From assembly GCA_020049805.1 (NCBI GenBank), contig JAGVLN010000009.1, positions 1-52,804 on the forward strand: a DNA stretch of 52,804 nt. Direction: 5' to 3'. Position 1 is the stretch's first letter, and the number at the start of each line of letters is the position of its first letter. The notes beneath the pieces were generated by a model. That model saw only the letters and a program-made list of their open reading frames with translations. It ran no database searches and was not told the DNA's origin. Source of the DNA: Rickettsiales bacterium. Lineage in GTDB: Bacteria > Pseudomonadota > Alphaproteobacteria > Rickettsiales > JABSSG01. A program made the translations under genes and the position numbers. Shown in pieces: positions 23,979-32,809 of the stretch.

Positions 23979-24974
23979 ATGACAGAAATAATAGGTTACA
24001 CTGATAATATAACAATTTATTCTGATAAAGAACAGCAGATAAATTTGCGAATTACCCTTGCTGATGAAACTTTATGGCTCAGCATGAGCCAAATTGCTGA
24101 ACTTTTTGGACGTGATAAATCAGTTATTTTTAAGCATATTAAAAATATTTTTGATGAAGGAGAGTTGATAAAAGAGTCAACTATTGCAAATTTTGCAATA
24201 GTTCAAAATGAGGGTACAAGGGAAGTAGAAAGATTTGTAGAGCATTTTAATCTGGATGTAATCATTTCAGTAGGATATAGGGTAAATTCTAAACAAGGTA
24301 CCAAATTCAGAATTTGGGCCACAAATATTCTTAAAAATTATTTATTAAGTGGTTATACAATAAATAAGACAAGGTTATTAGAGAGAAATATAAAAGAATC
24401 TGAAGAAATAATAGGTTTGTTAGAAAAATTATCCAATAATGATAAGTTTCTTATTAATGTGAAATTTGGAACCGTTATAGACATTATTAATAAATATAAT
24501 AAAACTTGGAGAACACTACTGGATTATGATAATTCAAATTTACAATTTCCTAAAAAATTAAGAACAACAAATGATGTCATATTAGAAAATGAACAAATAA
24601 TTAGTTTAATAAATAATTTTAAAAATGAATTAATAGGTAAAGGAGAAGCATCTAAGTTATTTGGTATAGATACCAGTAATAGTTTGAGTAGAATAATTGC
24701 AGGAATAGAACAAACTTTTGATGGAAAACCTTTATATAAAACAATTGAGGAAAAGGCAGCTCATTTATTATATTTTATAATTAAGGATCATCCATTTATT
24801 GATGGCAATAAAAGGATAGGAACTTTTTTATTTATCTATTATTTAAATTTTTATAAATTAAATACTGAAATTAACGAAAATACATTAATCGCAATTGCAT
24901 TAATGATAGCCGAAAGTGATCCTAAACAAAAAGAACTAATGGTGAAATTAGTGGTAAATTTGATATGTCCGTAA
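23979..24974 (+). CDS. RhuM-family N-terminus fused to a Doc/Fic domain
   Basis: A 331-residue protein. Residues 1-130 match the RhuM virulence-protein family: LWLSMSQIAELFGRDKSVIF, then VERFVEHFNLDVIISVGYRV and FRIWATNILKNYLLSGY. Residues about 200-331 are a Fic/Doc fold with the catalytic motif HPFIDGNKRIG (271-281). The lysine in GNKR is the Doc-type form; Doc phosphorylates EF-Tu rather than adding AMP. No Phd-type antitoxin gene is adjacent, and no clear inhibitory S/T-x3-E-G/N helix is visible. Such RhuM-Doc fusions are widespread in bacterial genomes. Target and role (toxin, host effector or regulator) are open. Confidence 0.88.
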   Translation: MTEIIGYTDNITIYSDKEQQINLRITLADETLWLSMSQIAELFGRDKSVIFKHIKNIFDEGELIKESTIANFAIVQNEGTREVERFVEHFNLDVIISVGYRVNSKQGTKFRIWATNILKNYLLSGYTINKTRLLERNIKESEEIIGLLEKLSNNDKFLINVKFGTVIDIINKYNKTWRTLLDYDNSNLQFPKKLRTTNDVILENEQIISLINNFKNELIGKGEASKLFGIDTSNSLSRIIAGIEQTFDGKPLYKTIEEKAAHLLYFIIKDHPFIDGNKRIGTFLFIYYLNFYKLNTEINENTLIAIALMIAESDPKQKELMVKLVVNLICP

Positions 24975-24989
24975 AATTAGGAGAAAGAT

Positions 24990-25391
24990 ATGTTTGATCA
25001 TGTATCATTAGCAGTGAATGATTACCCTAATAGTTTAAAATTTTATGATGAGAGTTTAAAACTACTTGGTTATGAAAGGATCATGACTTTTGATTCTGCT
25101 GAAAATCAAGCGGTAGGTTATGGTTGTGATGGTAAGCCAAGTTTCTGGATAGTGCCAGATGGTAGGAAAGATGAAGAAGTAGGAAGAGCTCGAGGATTTC
25201 ATATAGCTTTTAAAGCAAAAAATACTGAAGAAGTGCAGGCTTGGTATAAAAAATGCTTAGAATTAGGTGGTAAAGATAATGGAGCTCCAGGTTATAGGCT
25301 AGAATATTATCCAGGTTACTATGGGGCCTTTATTATTGATACTAATGGTTGGCGGATTGAAGCCGTCTTTCATGATTTGAGTAAGGTTTAG
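24990..25391 (+). CDS. VOC-superfamily (glyoxalase-like) protein
   Basis: A 133-residue vicinal-oxygen-chelate fold protein. It starts with MFDHVSLAVNDYPNSLKFYD, the typical first beta-alpha unit with a metal-binding histidine at position 4. It continues GRARGFHIAFKAKNTEEVQAWY and ends with GAFIIDTNGWRIEAVFH, where the last glutamate is another likely ligand. Family members include glyoxalases, dioxygenases and fosfomycin- or bleomycin-resistance proteins. Substrate unknown. It is the first of a run of short plus-strand genes (24990-28584), mostly acetyltransferases. Confidence 0.88.
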   Translation: MFDHVSLAVNDYPNSLKFYDESLKLLGYERIMTFDSAENQAVGYGCDGKPSFWIVPDGRKDEEVGRARGFHIAFKAKNTEEVQAWYKKCLELGGKDNGAPGYRLEYYPGYYGAFIIDTNGWRIEAVFHDLSKV

Positions 25392-25394
25392 CAT

Positions 25395-25874
25395 ATGATT
25401 AAAATTCAAGAATATTCACCGGAATTTCATTTGGCTGTAGTAGATTTAGTTACTTCAATTCAGCAAAAAGAATTCGGGGTGCCAATTACTTATGAAGATC
25501 AGCCAGATTTAATGGATATTTCAGGTTTCTTTCAAAAGAATAATGGCAATTTTTGGATAGCATTAGATGGAGAAAAAGTGGTCGGTTCAATGGCACTTAT
25601 TGGTCTTGGAAGTTATGGAGTGATGAGGAAAGTATTTGTACATAAAGATTATCGAGGTCAAGAATTTGGCATTGCTAAATCTATGCTTATGAAGTTAGAG
25701 CAATGGTGCCGTTTGAAAAATATGAGTCATATTTATCTTGGTACAGTAGATACACTAAAAGCTGCTCATCGATTTTATGAAAAGAATGATTACATTGAAA
25801 TTAAAGCAGATCAATTACCTAAAGATTTTCCTAGAATGGAAGTTGACACTAAATTTTATTTTAAAGAGTTTTAA
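25395..25874 (+). CDS. GNAT-family N-acetyltransferase
   Basis: A 159-residue GNAT. The acetyl-CoA-binding motif A is VFVHKDYRGQEFGIAKSMLM at about residues 79-98, holding R-G-Q-x-F-G. It is followed by a conserved YLGTV strand and the AAHRFYEKNDYIEI motif B. The start ATG is 3 bp after the VOC stop, so the two genes are cotranscribed. The N-terminus aligns with general small-molecule acetyltransferases. Substrate unknown. Confidence 0.87.
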   Translation: MIKIQEYSPEFHLAVVDLVTSIQQKEFGVPITYEDQPDLMDISGFFQKNNGNFWIALDGEKVVGSMALIGLGSYGVMRKVFVHKDYRGQEFGIAKSMLMKLEQWCRLKNMSHIYLGTVDTLKAAHRFYEKNDYIEIKADQLPKDFPRMEVDTKFYFKEF

Positions 25875-25876
25875 TT

Positions 25877-26440
25877 GTGGATACATTAGTTGAAATTTTT
25901 ACGGAGCGTTGTGTATTGCGTTTACCTATAAAAAATGATGCTGTAGTAATGAGAGATTTTGTTATTAAAAATAAAGAATATCTTGCGCCCTTTGAGCCTT
26001 TAAAAGACGATGATTACTTTACCGAGGAATATTGGCAAACAGCTATAGCTAAGATAAATGATGATTTTATCAATGATAAATCCTGTTGTTTGAATCTTTA
26101 TTTTAAAGGTACCAATGAATTGATTGGCATGATAAATTATAATCATTTTGTACGAGGTGCGTTCCATTCTTGTTTTCTTGGTTTTAAGTTAGCTTATTCT
26201 ATGCAAAGGAAAGGGCTAATGACCGAAGCGTTAAAAGCCAGCTTTACTTATGTTTTTGAGACTTTAAATTTGCACAGAATTTCGGCTAATTATATGCCGC
26301 ATAATATTGCAAGCGCTAAGGTACTTGCTAAATGTAGATTTAAGGAAGAAGGGCTTGCTGAAAAATACCTTTATATAAATGGCAAATGGGAGAATCATAT
26401 CTTAGCAAGTTTAATTAATGATAAATGGCAGAAAGTTTAA
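25877..26440 (+). CDS. GNAT-family N-acetyltransferase, RimJ/RimL type
   Basis: A 187-residue GNAT of the RimJ/RimL group. It reads FTERCVLRLPIKND at the start, then GMINYNHFVRGAFHSCFLGFKL, and the acetyl-CoA loop AYSMQRKGLMTEALKASF, and ends with NLHRISANYMPHNIASAKVL. It probably starts at GTG 25877, two bases after the previous stop codon, which points to coupling. RimJ/RimL relatives acetylate ribosomal protein N-termini, but paralogs modify many molecules. Confidence 0.87.
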   Translation: MDTLVEIFTERCVLRLPIKNDAVVMRDFVIKNKEYLAPFEPLKDDDYFTEEYWQTAIAKINDDFINDKSCCLNLYFKGTNELIGMINYNHFVRGAFHSCFLGFKLAYSMQRKGLMTEALKASFTYVFETLNLHRISANYMPHNIASAKVLAKCRFKEEGLAEKYLYINGKWENHILASLINDKWQKV

Positions 26441-26862
26441 ATATGAAAATTGAATCCACTAATTCACCTGCTATTGAAGATATTACTGTTCTCACTGATA
26501 ATATTAATCAAGAATCTAAAGACCAAGGAATAGAACAAGAAGCTTCAGCTTTTGGATTCTTTATTCGTAATAATGATAGTAAGTTGATAGCTGGAGTTAA
26601 TGGATCAATTATTTATGGATCTATATATACTGATCAGTTGTGGGTTGATACTAGCCTGAGACATCAAGGTATAGGGCGCATGCTTATGGAAAAAGTACAT
26701 GAACTAGGAAGCAAGAAAGGATGTAAAATGGCTACCGCGTGCACTATGAGTTTTCAAGCTCAAGAGTTTTATGAAAAACTTGGTTATGAGTGCGATTTCG
26801 AGCGTAAAGGTTACGCTAATGGTAGTAGCTGTTTGTTTTTGAAAAAAAGGCTGCTAAGGTGA
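26425..26862 (+). CDS. GNAT-family N-acetyltransferase
   Basis: A 145-residue GNAT with the acetyl-CoA motif LWVDTSLRHQGIGRMLMEKV (about residues 73-92) and a QAQEFYEKLGYECDFERKGY ending. The start may be 26425, overlapping the previous gene by 16 bp, or the ATG at 26443, just after that gene's TAA; the latter removes six residues. The domain is otherwise complete. It is a third acetyltransferase in a row on this strand. Confidence 0.85.
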   Translation: MAESLNMKIESTNSPAIEDITVLTDNINQESKDQGIEQEASAFGFFIRNNDSKLIAGVNGSIIYGSIYTDQLWVDTSLRHQGIGRMLMEKVHELGSKKGCKMATACTMSFQAQEFYEKLGYECDFERKGYANGSSCLFLKKRLLR

Positions 26863-26883
26863 CATTGTGTTAAAAGGGAAAGT

Positions 26884-27576
26884 ATGATTGGAAAAAACTT
26901 TACCATTATTGATCTTACGCATACTATTTCTTCTTACACCCCTACTTGGAAAGGTAATTGTGGATTTGAGCATAAAATGGTCAGAGATCATAAAGATTGC
27001 TCTACTAAAACTAAATTTAGAAATCATTTTATCCAAATGGAAGCTGGAATTGGTACGCATATGGATGCTCCAGTGCATTGTATTGCGGGCGGTAAATCAA
27101 TTGCAGAGCTTTCTCTTGAAGAATTAATTTGCCCATGTGTAGTGATTGATGTCTCTGAAAAAGTTACAGAAAGCTATAAATTTAGCCCGAAAGATATATT
27201 AGATTTTGAAGAGAATCACGGTAAAATACAACCGGGTAGTTTTGCGATAATTTATACTGGGTGGGAACGTTTTTGGTTTGATCCAGAAAAATATAGAAAT
27301 AATTATGTATTTCCGAGTATAACAAAGGAAGCAGCAAGCTTATTACTTGAAAGAGATATCGGTGGTATTGGTATTGACACCCTTTCTCCTGATTTGCCAG
27401 AAGATGATTATCCCGTGCATCAGTTAATTTTAGCTGCAGGCAAATATATTGTTGAAAACGTTGCCAATGCTAGTAAGATGCCACCTACAGGAGCCTACTC
27501 TTTTGCTTTGCCAATTAAAATTGAAGAAGGAAGTGAAGCGCCGGTAAGGTTAATTGGAATGTTGTTAAAAGAGTAA
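26884..27576 (+). CDS. Cyclase-family hydrolase (kynurenine formamidase-like fold)
   Basis: A 230-residue member of the cyclase / kynurenine formamidase family (PF04199). The signature GIGTHMDAPVHCIAGG, at about residues 58-73, matches the H-x-G-T-H-x-D-x-P metal motif in its T-H-x-D-A-P core. It opens FTIIDLTHTISSYTPTW and later has GGIGIDTLSPDL, both standard for the family. Members hydrolyse formyl-kynurenine, isatin or related ring amides. The substrate here is not known. No kynurenine-pathway genes are near. Confidence 0.85.
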   Translation: MIGKNFTIIDLTHTISSYTPTWKGNCGFEHKMVRDHKDCSTKTKFRNHFIQMEAGIGTHMDAPVHCIAGGKSIAELSLEELICPCVVIDVSEKVTESYKFSPKDILDFEENHGKIQPGSFAIIYTGWERFWFDPEKYRNNYVFPSITKEAASLLLERDIGGIGIDTLSPDLPEDDYPVHQLILAAGKYIVENVANASKMPPTGAYSFALPIKIEEGSEAPVRLIGMLLKE

Positions 27577-27601
27577 AACTATTAATTTAAAATGGAGGTT
27601 T

Positions 27602-28033
27602 ATGATTAACAGGTTTAAAAATATATTTGGAATATTTGTAGTTATTTTATTTTGTAATAAGGCTTTAGCAATGATGGATACCAAATAAGAACTTAAAATC
27701 ACTAAATTATACGCTGCTGCTAACGGAGACTCTAAGTTTGAAGAGTTAATAATTAATGTTGATCATAAACATCAATTAGGTTTTTATTCTGATCCTTATG
27801 CTGTTAAAGGATTAATATTTCGTAAAATGATTCCAAGTACTTATTATTTACATACTGCACCTAAAGAACAATATATAATATACTTAAAAGGTACGGCAGA
27901 AATTGAAGTGACCAGTGGTGAAAAAAGAATTTTTGGTCCAGGTGACATTTTGTTAGTAACAGATACAACAGGTAAAGGTCATAAAACTACTATTTTGACT
28001 GAAGGTGTTTCTTTAGTTATTCCAGTGCAGTAA
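27602..28033 (+). pseudogene. Exported cupin-domain protein interrupted by an in-frame TAA
   Basis: A strong ribosome binding site, GGAGG, precedes the ATG at 27602. The frame encodes a signal peptide of about 23 residues (FKNIFGIFVVILFCNKALA), then a TAA at 27686-27688 after codon 28. The same frame stays open to 28033 and encodes a cupin barrel: KGLIFRKMIPSTYYLHTA, then YIIYLKGTAEIEVTSGEKRI, then FGPGDILLVTDTTGKGHKT. One base change would restore a 143-residue periplasmic protein. The rest may still be translated from the ATG at 27827, giving only a 68-residue fragment without the first strands. I treat it as a decaying gene. Confidence 0.75.
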
Positions 28034-28041
28034 ATAATCTC

Positions 28042-28584
28042 ATGTTAGAAACTGAGCGGTTGATTCTAAGAAAATGGGATTTGGATAAAGATCTAGTAGA
28101 TTTTGTTGGGCTTAATCAAGACCCTAGAGTTATGGAATTTATGCCTTCTTGTTTAACAGAAGAGGAATCTAAGAATCTTATTCTTAAAGCTAATAATCAT
28201 ATTGAGCAACATGGCTTTGGTTTATTAGCTTGTATTAAAAAAGATAATCAAAAGTTGATTGGTTTTGTAGGATTGAATATACCTACTTTTGAATCACATT
28301 TTACTCCTTGTGTAGAAATTGGTTGGCGACTGGCATTTGAAGCTTGGGGAAAAGGTTATGCTACTGAAGCAGCTAAAGAGGTGATGAAAGCGGGGTTTGA
28401 GCATTATGGACTGACTGAAATAGTTTCTTTTACTACTGAAAAAAACTTACGTTCACGACATGTGATGGAAAAATTAGGAATGAGTTATAATCCCAAAGAT
28501 AATTTTTATCATCCTAAAATTCCATATGACCATCCTTTAAGTAAGCATGTGCTTTATAGAAAAAATTTCTTTATTAATCAATAA
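28042..28584 (+). CDS. GNAT-family N-acetyltransferase, RimJ/RimL type
   Basis: A 180-residue GNAT of the RimJ/RimL type. It starts MLETERLILRKWDLDKDLVD, the family's usual opening. It has the acetyl-CoA motif GWRLAFEAWGKGYATEAAKE at about residues 94-113 and a final block SRHVMEKLGM. It is closest in layout to general Acetyltransf_3 members. Its stop codon is 1 bp from the end of the convergent MFS gene, leaving no terminator space. Confidence 0.88.
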   Translation: MLETERLILRKWDLDKDLVDFVGLNQDPRVMEFMPSCLTEEESKNLILKANNHIEQHGFGLLACIKKDNQKLIGFVGLNIPTFESHFTPCVEIGWRLAFEAWGKGYATEAAKEVMKAGFEHYGLTEIVSFTTEKNLRSRHVMEKLGMSYNPKDNFYHPKIPYDHPLSKHVLYRKNFFINQ

Positions 28585-28585
28585 T

Positions 28586-29752
28586 TTATATTGAAATCTT
28601 TTCATCATGGAACAGTTTGTAACATGCCCACATCCCAATCATTATTGATAATGACATAGCAGCTCCTAAATGAGAGAATGAACCATTATAAAAATAGCTT
28701 ACAATTTGGATGAGTATAGCAGTGACGATTAATCGCGATGAAATCATAATGGCTGCCATACGCCCTTTAGAGTCAGGAACAGCTTCTAATGCTAAAGGCC
28801 ATAGAATATTAATAGGGAATATATTACCTAGGGATAATAATAGGCAAACTAAAGTTATAATTAAAGGATTATGTACGTTGAAAAGTATTAAAATCATGCA
28901 ACCAATAACAAAACAAATCAGTGAGTAGATACTGAAAGCAAAGCATCTTTTTTTACCAAATTCATTCATAGCATACCCAGATAAGAAGCTTAATACTGCA
29001 AAAAAAGCAGCCATTGCACCTTGATAAAAACCAAAATGTTCAAGGGATACAGCAAATCCTTCCATGTATAAAATCGGAGCTATAGCAATGAAAATCCAAT
29101 AAGCCTGGGTAAAGAAATTCATTAATATCATGTAGTAGATTGCTCTTTTAGATTTAAATATATGTAAATATGCTCTTAGAGATAATGTAACTCCATGGTT
29201 AACTTTACCTTTTGGTATGAAAAATATACATAATACTAAGCTTAAAATTCCTAATCCTAACAGAATCATAAAATTACCACGCCAACCATAATATAAAGTT
29301 ACATAACTACCAATAACCGGGGCGCTTGCCATGGCAATTGTTACTACGCCATTAAATAAACCCATAATCCGTTGTTGTTTATCAGTAGTATACATATCAG
29401 CAATAACCAAATAAGCTAAGACCATGGGAGATGCTATGCCTATCCCTTGGAAGAATCTGCCGAAAAGTAAGATCCAAAAATTATTAGCAAATGCGCAGCA
29501 TAAACTACCTATTACAAAAATTATCAGCCCTAGAGTAATAATAGGCTTACGTCCGTAACGATCACCTAAATTCCCTACTACCAAACAACTAATGCAATGA
29601 GCAGATAGATTTACACCTAAAGTTAATTCTACCATAAAGGGAGTAAGATTAAATACTTGCCGTAGTTCGGGGAAGCTAGGCACAAATATATCAATCTCGG
29701 CACCAGCCAAAATTTGAATAATAAAAATAGTAATTAAGGTTATAACTTGCAT
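28586..29752 (-). CDS. MFS drug/H+ antiporter, Bcr/CflA type
   Basis: A 388-residue major facilitator transporter with about 12 hydrophobic helices. The Bcr/CflA features are the early GAEIDIFVPSFPELRQVF segment, with its acidic residues in helix 1, and the inter-helix motif A GNLGDRYGRKPIITLGL between helices 2 and 3. GRFFQGIGIASPMVLAYLV is the helix 4-5 region. Members expel drugs such as bicyclomycin or chloramphenicol using the proton gradient. It is 6 bp downstream of the HAD gene on the same strand, so they are probably cotranscribed. Confidence 0.9.
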   Translation of the reverse strand: MQVITLITIFIIQILAGAEIDIFVPSFPELRQVFNLTPFMVELTLGVNLSAHCISCLVVGNLGDRYGRKPIITLGLIIFVIGSLCCAFANNFWILLFGRFFQGIGIASPMVLAYLVIADMYTTDKQQRIMGLFNGVVTIAMASAPVIGSYVTLYYGWRGNFMILLGLGILSLVLCIFFIPKGKVNHGVTLSLRAYLHIFKSKRAIYYMILMNFFTQAYWIFIAIAPILYMEGFAVSLEHFGFYQGAMAAFFAVLSFLSGYAMNEFGKKRCFAFSIYSLICFVIGCMILILFNVHNPLIITLVCLLLSLGNIFPINILWPLALEAVPDSKGRMAAIMISSRLIVTAILIQIVSYFYNGSFSHLGAAMSLSIMIGMWACYKLFHDEKISI

Positions 29753-29758
29753 AAGTAA

Positions 29759-30373
29759 TTACACATTAATATTATAAGTTTTTAAAATCTCTTTACATTC
29801 ATCAGCTGTAGTAAAAATGGAAGCGTGGATTCCAACCTTTTTAGCGCCTTCTACATTGCGTTCTATATCATCAAAAAATAAAGTTTCCTCTGGTATTAGC
29901 TTATAGGTATTCAATAAATGAAGATAAATTTCAGGCGATGGTTTTAAAAAACCTATATCAGCTGATACTACTGCTCCTTTAAACTTTTCCCAAAAATTAT
30001 ACTTTTGTTTAGTATAACTTACCAATTCTTTTATGTTATCAGTAATTGTATATAAGGGGATATTCTGGATATATAGTTTATCTAATAATTCTATACTGCC
30101 AGGAAGAGGCACAAGAGACTTTTTTACATTAGTTATAAACTCTTCAAGTTTAGAAATGCTTATTTCTAATTCTTTGTGGTAAAGAGCAATGGCCTGGTTT
30201 TCATTAATTTTACCTAAATTTAAGTCGAACCAAATTTGTGATTTAACAAGGTCTAAAGTAAGTTGCTGATGGTCAGGATAATCAGGAAAGGTTTTGGTAA
30301 CGATCTCTAAAGGCGCCCATTTTAATAACACATTACCGATATCAAAAACAATGTTTTTTATTGCCATGTTCAC
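29759..30373 (-). CDS. HAD-superfamily hydrolase (YihX-like)
   Basis: A 204-residue haloacid-dehalogenase-like phosphatase. The nucleophile motif is NIVFDIGNVLLKW (about residues 7-19), where the usual second aspartate is replaced as in the YihX group (D-x-G-N-V). A later motif, SADIGFLKPSPEIYLHLL, holds the lysine, and LFFDDIERNVEGAKKVG holds the metal-binding aspartates. The cap is a small helical type. The substrate is probably a sugar phosphate or nucleotide; not determinable here. The second residue pair offers an alternative start at the ATG two codons in. Confidence 0.88.
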   Translation of the reverse strand: MNMAIKNIVFDIGNVLLKWAPLEIVTKTFPDYPDHQQLTLDLVKSQIWFDLNLGKINENQAIALYHKELEISISKLEEFITNVKKSLVPLPGSIELLDKLYIQNIPLYTITDNIKELVSYTKQKYNFWEKFKGAVVSADIGFLKPSPEIYLHLLNTYKLIPEETLFFDDIERNVEGAKKVGIHASIFTTADECKEILKTYNINV

Positions 30374-30452
30374 CCTAAAGATTGATTACTATATAAATAT
30401 TAAGTTATTAGTAGATTTTTATAATGTAAAGTTAATTGTTGATCAACTATAA

Positions 30453-32087
30453 TTAAGCTACCGGGTAAGTATCAGGAGTTATGCCTATAGTAGTAGTAAT
30501 TACAAATTCCTGACCATCTATATTATAATGTAATTCTGCAAAAGAAGCTTGCCAACCTTTATCAAATTGATTTAAGGGTACATCTATGTTGCATGGTTTA
30601 TCACTTTCACAGTTAAAAGTTACAAGCCTTTCTTCATAACAAGTGTCGCAAACTGAAGCTTTAATTCCTAATTTTTGTGTTAACCATAACCAAGCTGTTT
30701 TTAATCCTAAATGCCATTTAGTATATGAAGTTAAATATCTAAAATCTCGTTCGTTTTCATTATGGGCAACCCATAATTTTATAGCACTAGGTACTACTGA
30801 GCTAGTAATGTGAATAGAAGATGGTGAAAAATTCCATGTAACTTTAGGGAGATCTGTATTATGTAAGATAAAGTAAAAATAGGAGTTTATAGCATTGTTA
30901 ATAGTAACGTTATTGCCAATCGCATCACTTATAGGATTACCTGCAAAATAATGCATTGCTGCTGGTAAATACCTTACATAATTATTACCGGGCAATTGGT
31001 GGTAATAAAATTTTGCAGAATCTGGTACATAAAAATCATCTCCACTAGCGTTAATTATGTATTTTGGTATGCTAAATCTTGCAGCGTATTGAGGGTAAGG
31101 AAGATAAGCAAATGGATCTTCAATTTGCATTAAATCTGCAAATTCTGTGGAATTAAATCGCTCATCAAGCCCTTCTGCGTGATAGTCTCTTAAGGCGGGA
31201 GGACAAACATTTTTATATGAACCACAGATATGATTAATATTGGCTTGGACATTTAATATATCAACAACCATAGGGATAATTGCAGATATCCTTTCATCTG
31301 ATAAAGCGGCTAACCATAATGCCCAGCCACGTTTTGATGCGCCGGCAACTATAAAGCTTTCAGTTGATAAATTATGCTCAGTTTGCATTATGTCCTGAGC
31401 CGCATCCATAGCTTTAATAATAGCTTTAGCCATAGGTAAATGGCCAGCTAAATAAGCATTTCTATAAGGATCTTGCATAACTTTTTTATAAGTAAAAGCT
31501 AAGATTTGATCTTCTTTTTTAGGTTTGCCGTCAATTAATAAATATTGATTTGGAACATCTTCTAATACTACGACTGGAGCGTGATTATTTGAGGCAATTT
31601 GTGCATAATTAAGTACTTCTTTAGGCGAAGTAAAATGTTCCTTTCCTTCTTGATCATTATTATAACCTCCAGTTACATAAAGCAATGCTTGATTATGGCT
31701 TACAGTAGTTGGCACATATAGAACCAATCTATGTTGCCAAGTAGTTGTAGCAATATCCTGATCATGAAAAGGCGGCCAATTTTGGGAATTTAATATATAA
31801 GTTCTGATAGTAAGGCCAGGGGTTGAAACATCTTCTTGCGCTAATTGATATTTATATACACCATCATCAATGCTAATGTAGCATCCTAGAGCTTCACTTA
31901 GGTTAGTATAACATCTTTGACTAGAAGAAGGCAATAATTCTCCTGTAGCTGCGATATCGGCAAACGAGGTATTAGTTAAGCTAGATTGCATATTCAAATT
32001 AAGAAAACATATAAAAAGAATGATATTTATAATTGAATTTAGCAATATTTGCAATTTAATACCTAGGATTTTTGTTGTTCGATCCAT
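30453..32087 (-). CDS. PqaA-like PhoPQ-activated pathogenicity-related protein
   Basis: A 544-residue secreted alpha/beta-hydrolase-like protein of the PhoPQ-regulated (PqaA) family (PF10142). An N-terminal hydrophobic stretch (about 12-31) serves as signal peptide or anchor. The nucleophile elbow is VAGASKRGWALW, with the serine at 251. The acid is in NASGDDFYVPDS and the histidine in LPAAMHYF. PqaA is PhoPQ-activated in Salmonella, and the family also occurs in Dictyostelium (AprA) and other protists. Its natural reaction is not known. It lies 3' of GrpB with a 25-bp overlap, at the end of a minus-strand set. Confidence 0.85.
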   Translation of the reverse strand: MDRTTKILGIKLQILLNSIINIILFICFLNLNMQSSLTNTSFADIAATGELLPSSSQRCYTNLSEALGCYISIDDGVYKYQLAQEDVSTPGLTIRTYILNSQNWPPFHDQDIATTTWQHRLVLYVPTTVSHNQALLYVTGGYNNDQEGKEHFTSPKEVLNYAQIASNNHAPVVVLEDVPNQYLLIDGKPKKEDQILAFTYKKVMQDPYRNAYLAGHLPMAKAIIKAMDAAQDIMQTEHNLSTESFIVAGASKRGWALWLAALSDERISAIIPMVVDILNVQANINHICGSYKNVCPPALRDYHAEGLDERFNSTEFADLMQIEDPFAYLPYPQYAARFSIPKYIINASGDDFYVPDSAKFYYHQLPGNNYVRYLPAAMHYFAGNPISDAIGNNVTINNAINSYFYFILHNTDLPKVTWNFSPSSIHITSSVVPSAIKLWVAHNENERDFRYLTSYTKWHLGLKTAWLWLTQKLGIKASVCDTCYEERLVTFNCESDKPCNIDVPLNQFDKGWQASFAELHYNIDGQEFVITTTIGITPDTYPVA

Positions 32088-32809
32088 CTGGTAATCATTT
32101 CTAAAAACTTTTGTTTAGTTGATTCATCGATAGATTTAATGAAGTTTATAGTTTTTTGATCTTTAATGCAAGCAGCAGCAACAATCTCGGGCCCAATATA
32201 CATAACAAAATGGCGTAAAGTTGGATTTAGGTCAATCTCTGCATTGGTGAGTTTTTTGTAAGAGCTTATTTCATACGCGGTAATAGGTTCAACAATTACA
32301 ATACCTTTATAACCAGCTTTTCTTAAAATTTCTTTTACTAGGTCATCTTTTGCTAAACAATAAGCTCTGCTATCTTCAGGGTAGAGTTTAGCTAACTTTA
32401 ATTTAAGTTCTTCGTAACGTTTATAATCATCAGGATGATTAACTATATATTCTTTAAATAATAAATGCTTAGATATCTCACCACTATTTTCTTCCCAAAC
32501 ATGTAAATGATGAGTGCGTTTGGAACTTCCTTTTATAAAGAATCTGCGAAACATCATGCCATCCTCACCATGGGGCTTATAGTCAAGTTGTTCCATTTGT
32601 TGATTGCAGTCATCAACTTTGGTAATATCTTTAACGATGGCTAGCATATCAATGATAGGTTTAGCTGCAAGTCCTGGGATTGAAGTTGAGCCAATATGCA
32701 ATATATATAAACAATTATCACCAAGTACTCTTTTTACATTTGGTGCTTCTTTCTTGAACGATTCGCTCCAAGCAGAATTATAAGGCACTACTTCAATTTT
32801 ACCAACCAT
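32063..32809 (-). CDS. GrpB-family protein with a C-terminal extension
   Basis: A 248-residue protein. Residues 1-175 are a GrpB (UPF0157) domain, a nucleotidyltransferase-like fold: VVPYNSAWSESFKKE, then ILHIGSTSIPGLAAKPIIDM (about 36-55), then RTHHLHVWEEN. The last 75 residues (from about VIVEPITAYEISSYK) are an extension not in ordinary GrpB. It may be a degenerate GNAT-like half, reading RHFVMYIGPEIVAAACIKD. GrpB function is unknown. It overlaps both neighbours: 11 bp with the upstream GNAT and 25 bp with the PqaA-like gene. Confidence 0.85.
   Translation of the reverse strand: MVGKIEVVPYNSAWSESFKKEAPNVKRVLGDNCLYILHIGSTSIPGLAAKPIIDMLAIVKDITKVDDCNQQMEQLDYKPHGEDGMMFRRFFIKGSSKRTHHLHVWEENSGEISKHLLFKEYIVNHPDDYKRYEELKLKLAKLYPEDSRAYCLAKDDLVKEILRKAGYKGIVIVEPITAYEISSYKKLTNAEIDLNPTLRHFVMYIGPEIVAAACIKDQKTINFIKSIDESTKQKFLEMITRWIEQQKS

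Noticed and set aside
1642-28033. Possible reassignment of TAA as a sense codon, since two genes contain in-frame TAA.
   Set aside because: Many intact genes here end at TAA, including mutL, gltX, thyX and the tmRNA tag frame. Gene decay is the simpler reading.
24990-28584. The GNAT/VOC/cyclase run as an antibiotic biosynthesis cluster.
   Set aside because: No synthase or scaffold-building enzyme is present; the genes are stand-alone modifying folds.
30430-30456. GTTGATCAAC palindrome downstream of the PqaA-like gene as a terminator.
   Set aside because: The stem is weak and no T-tract follows in the direction of transcription.
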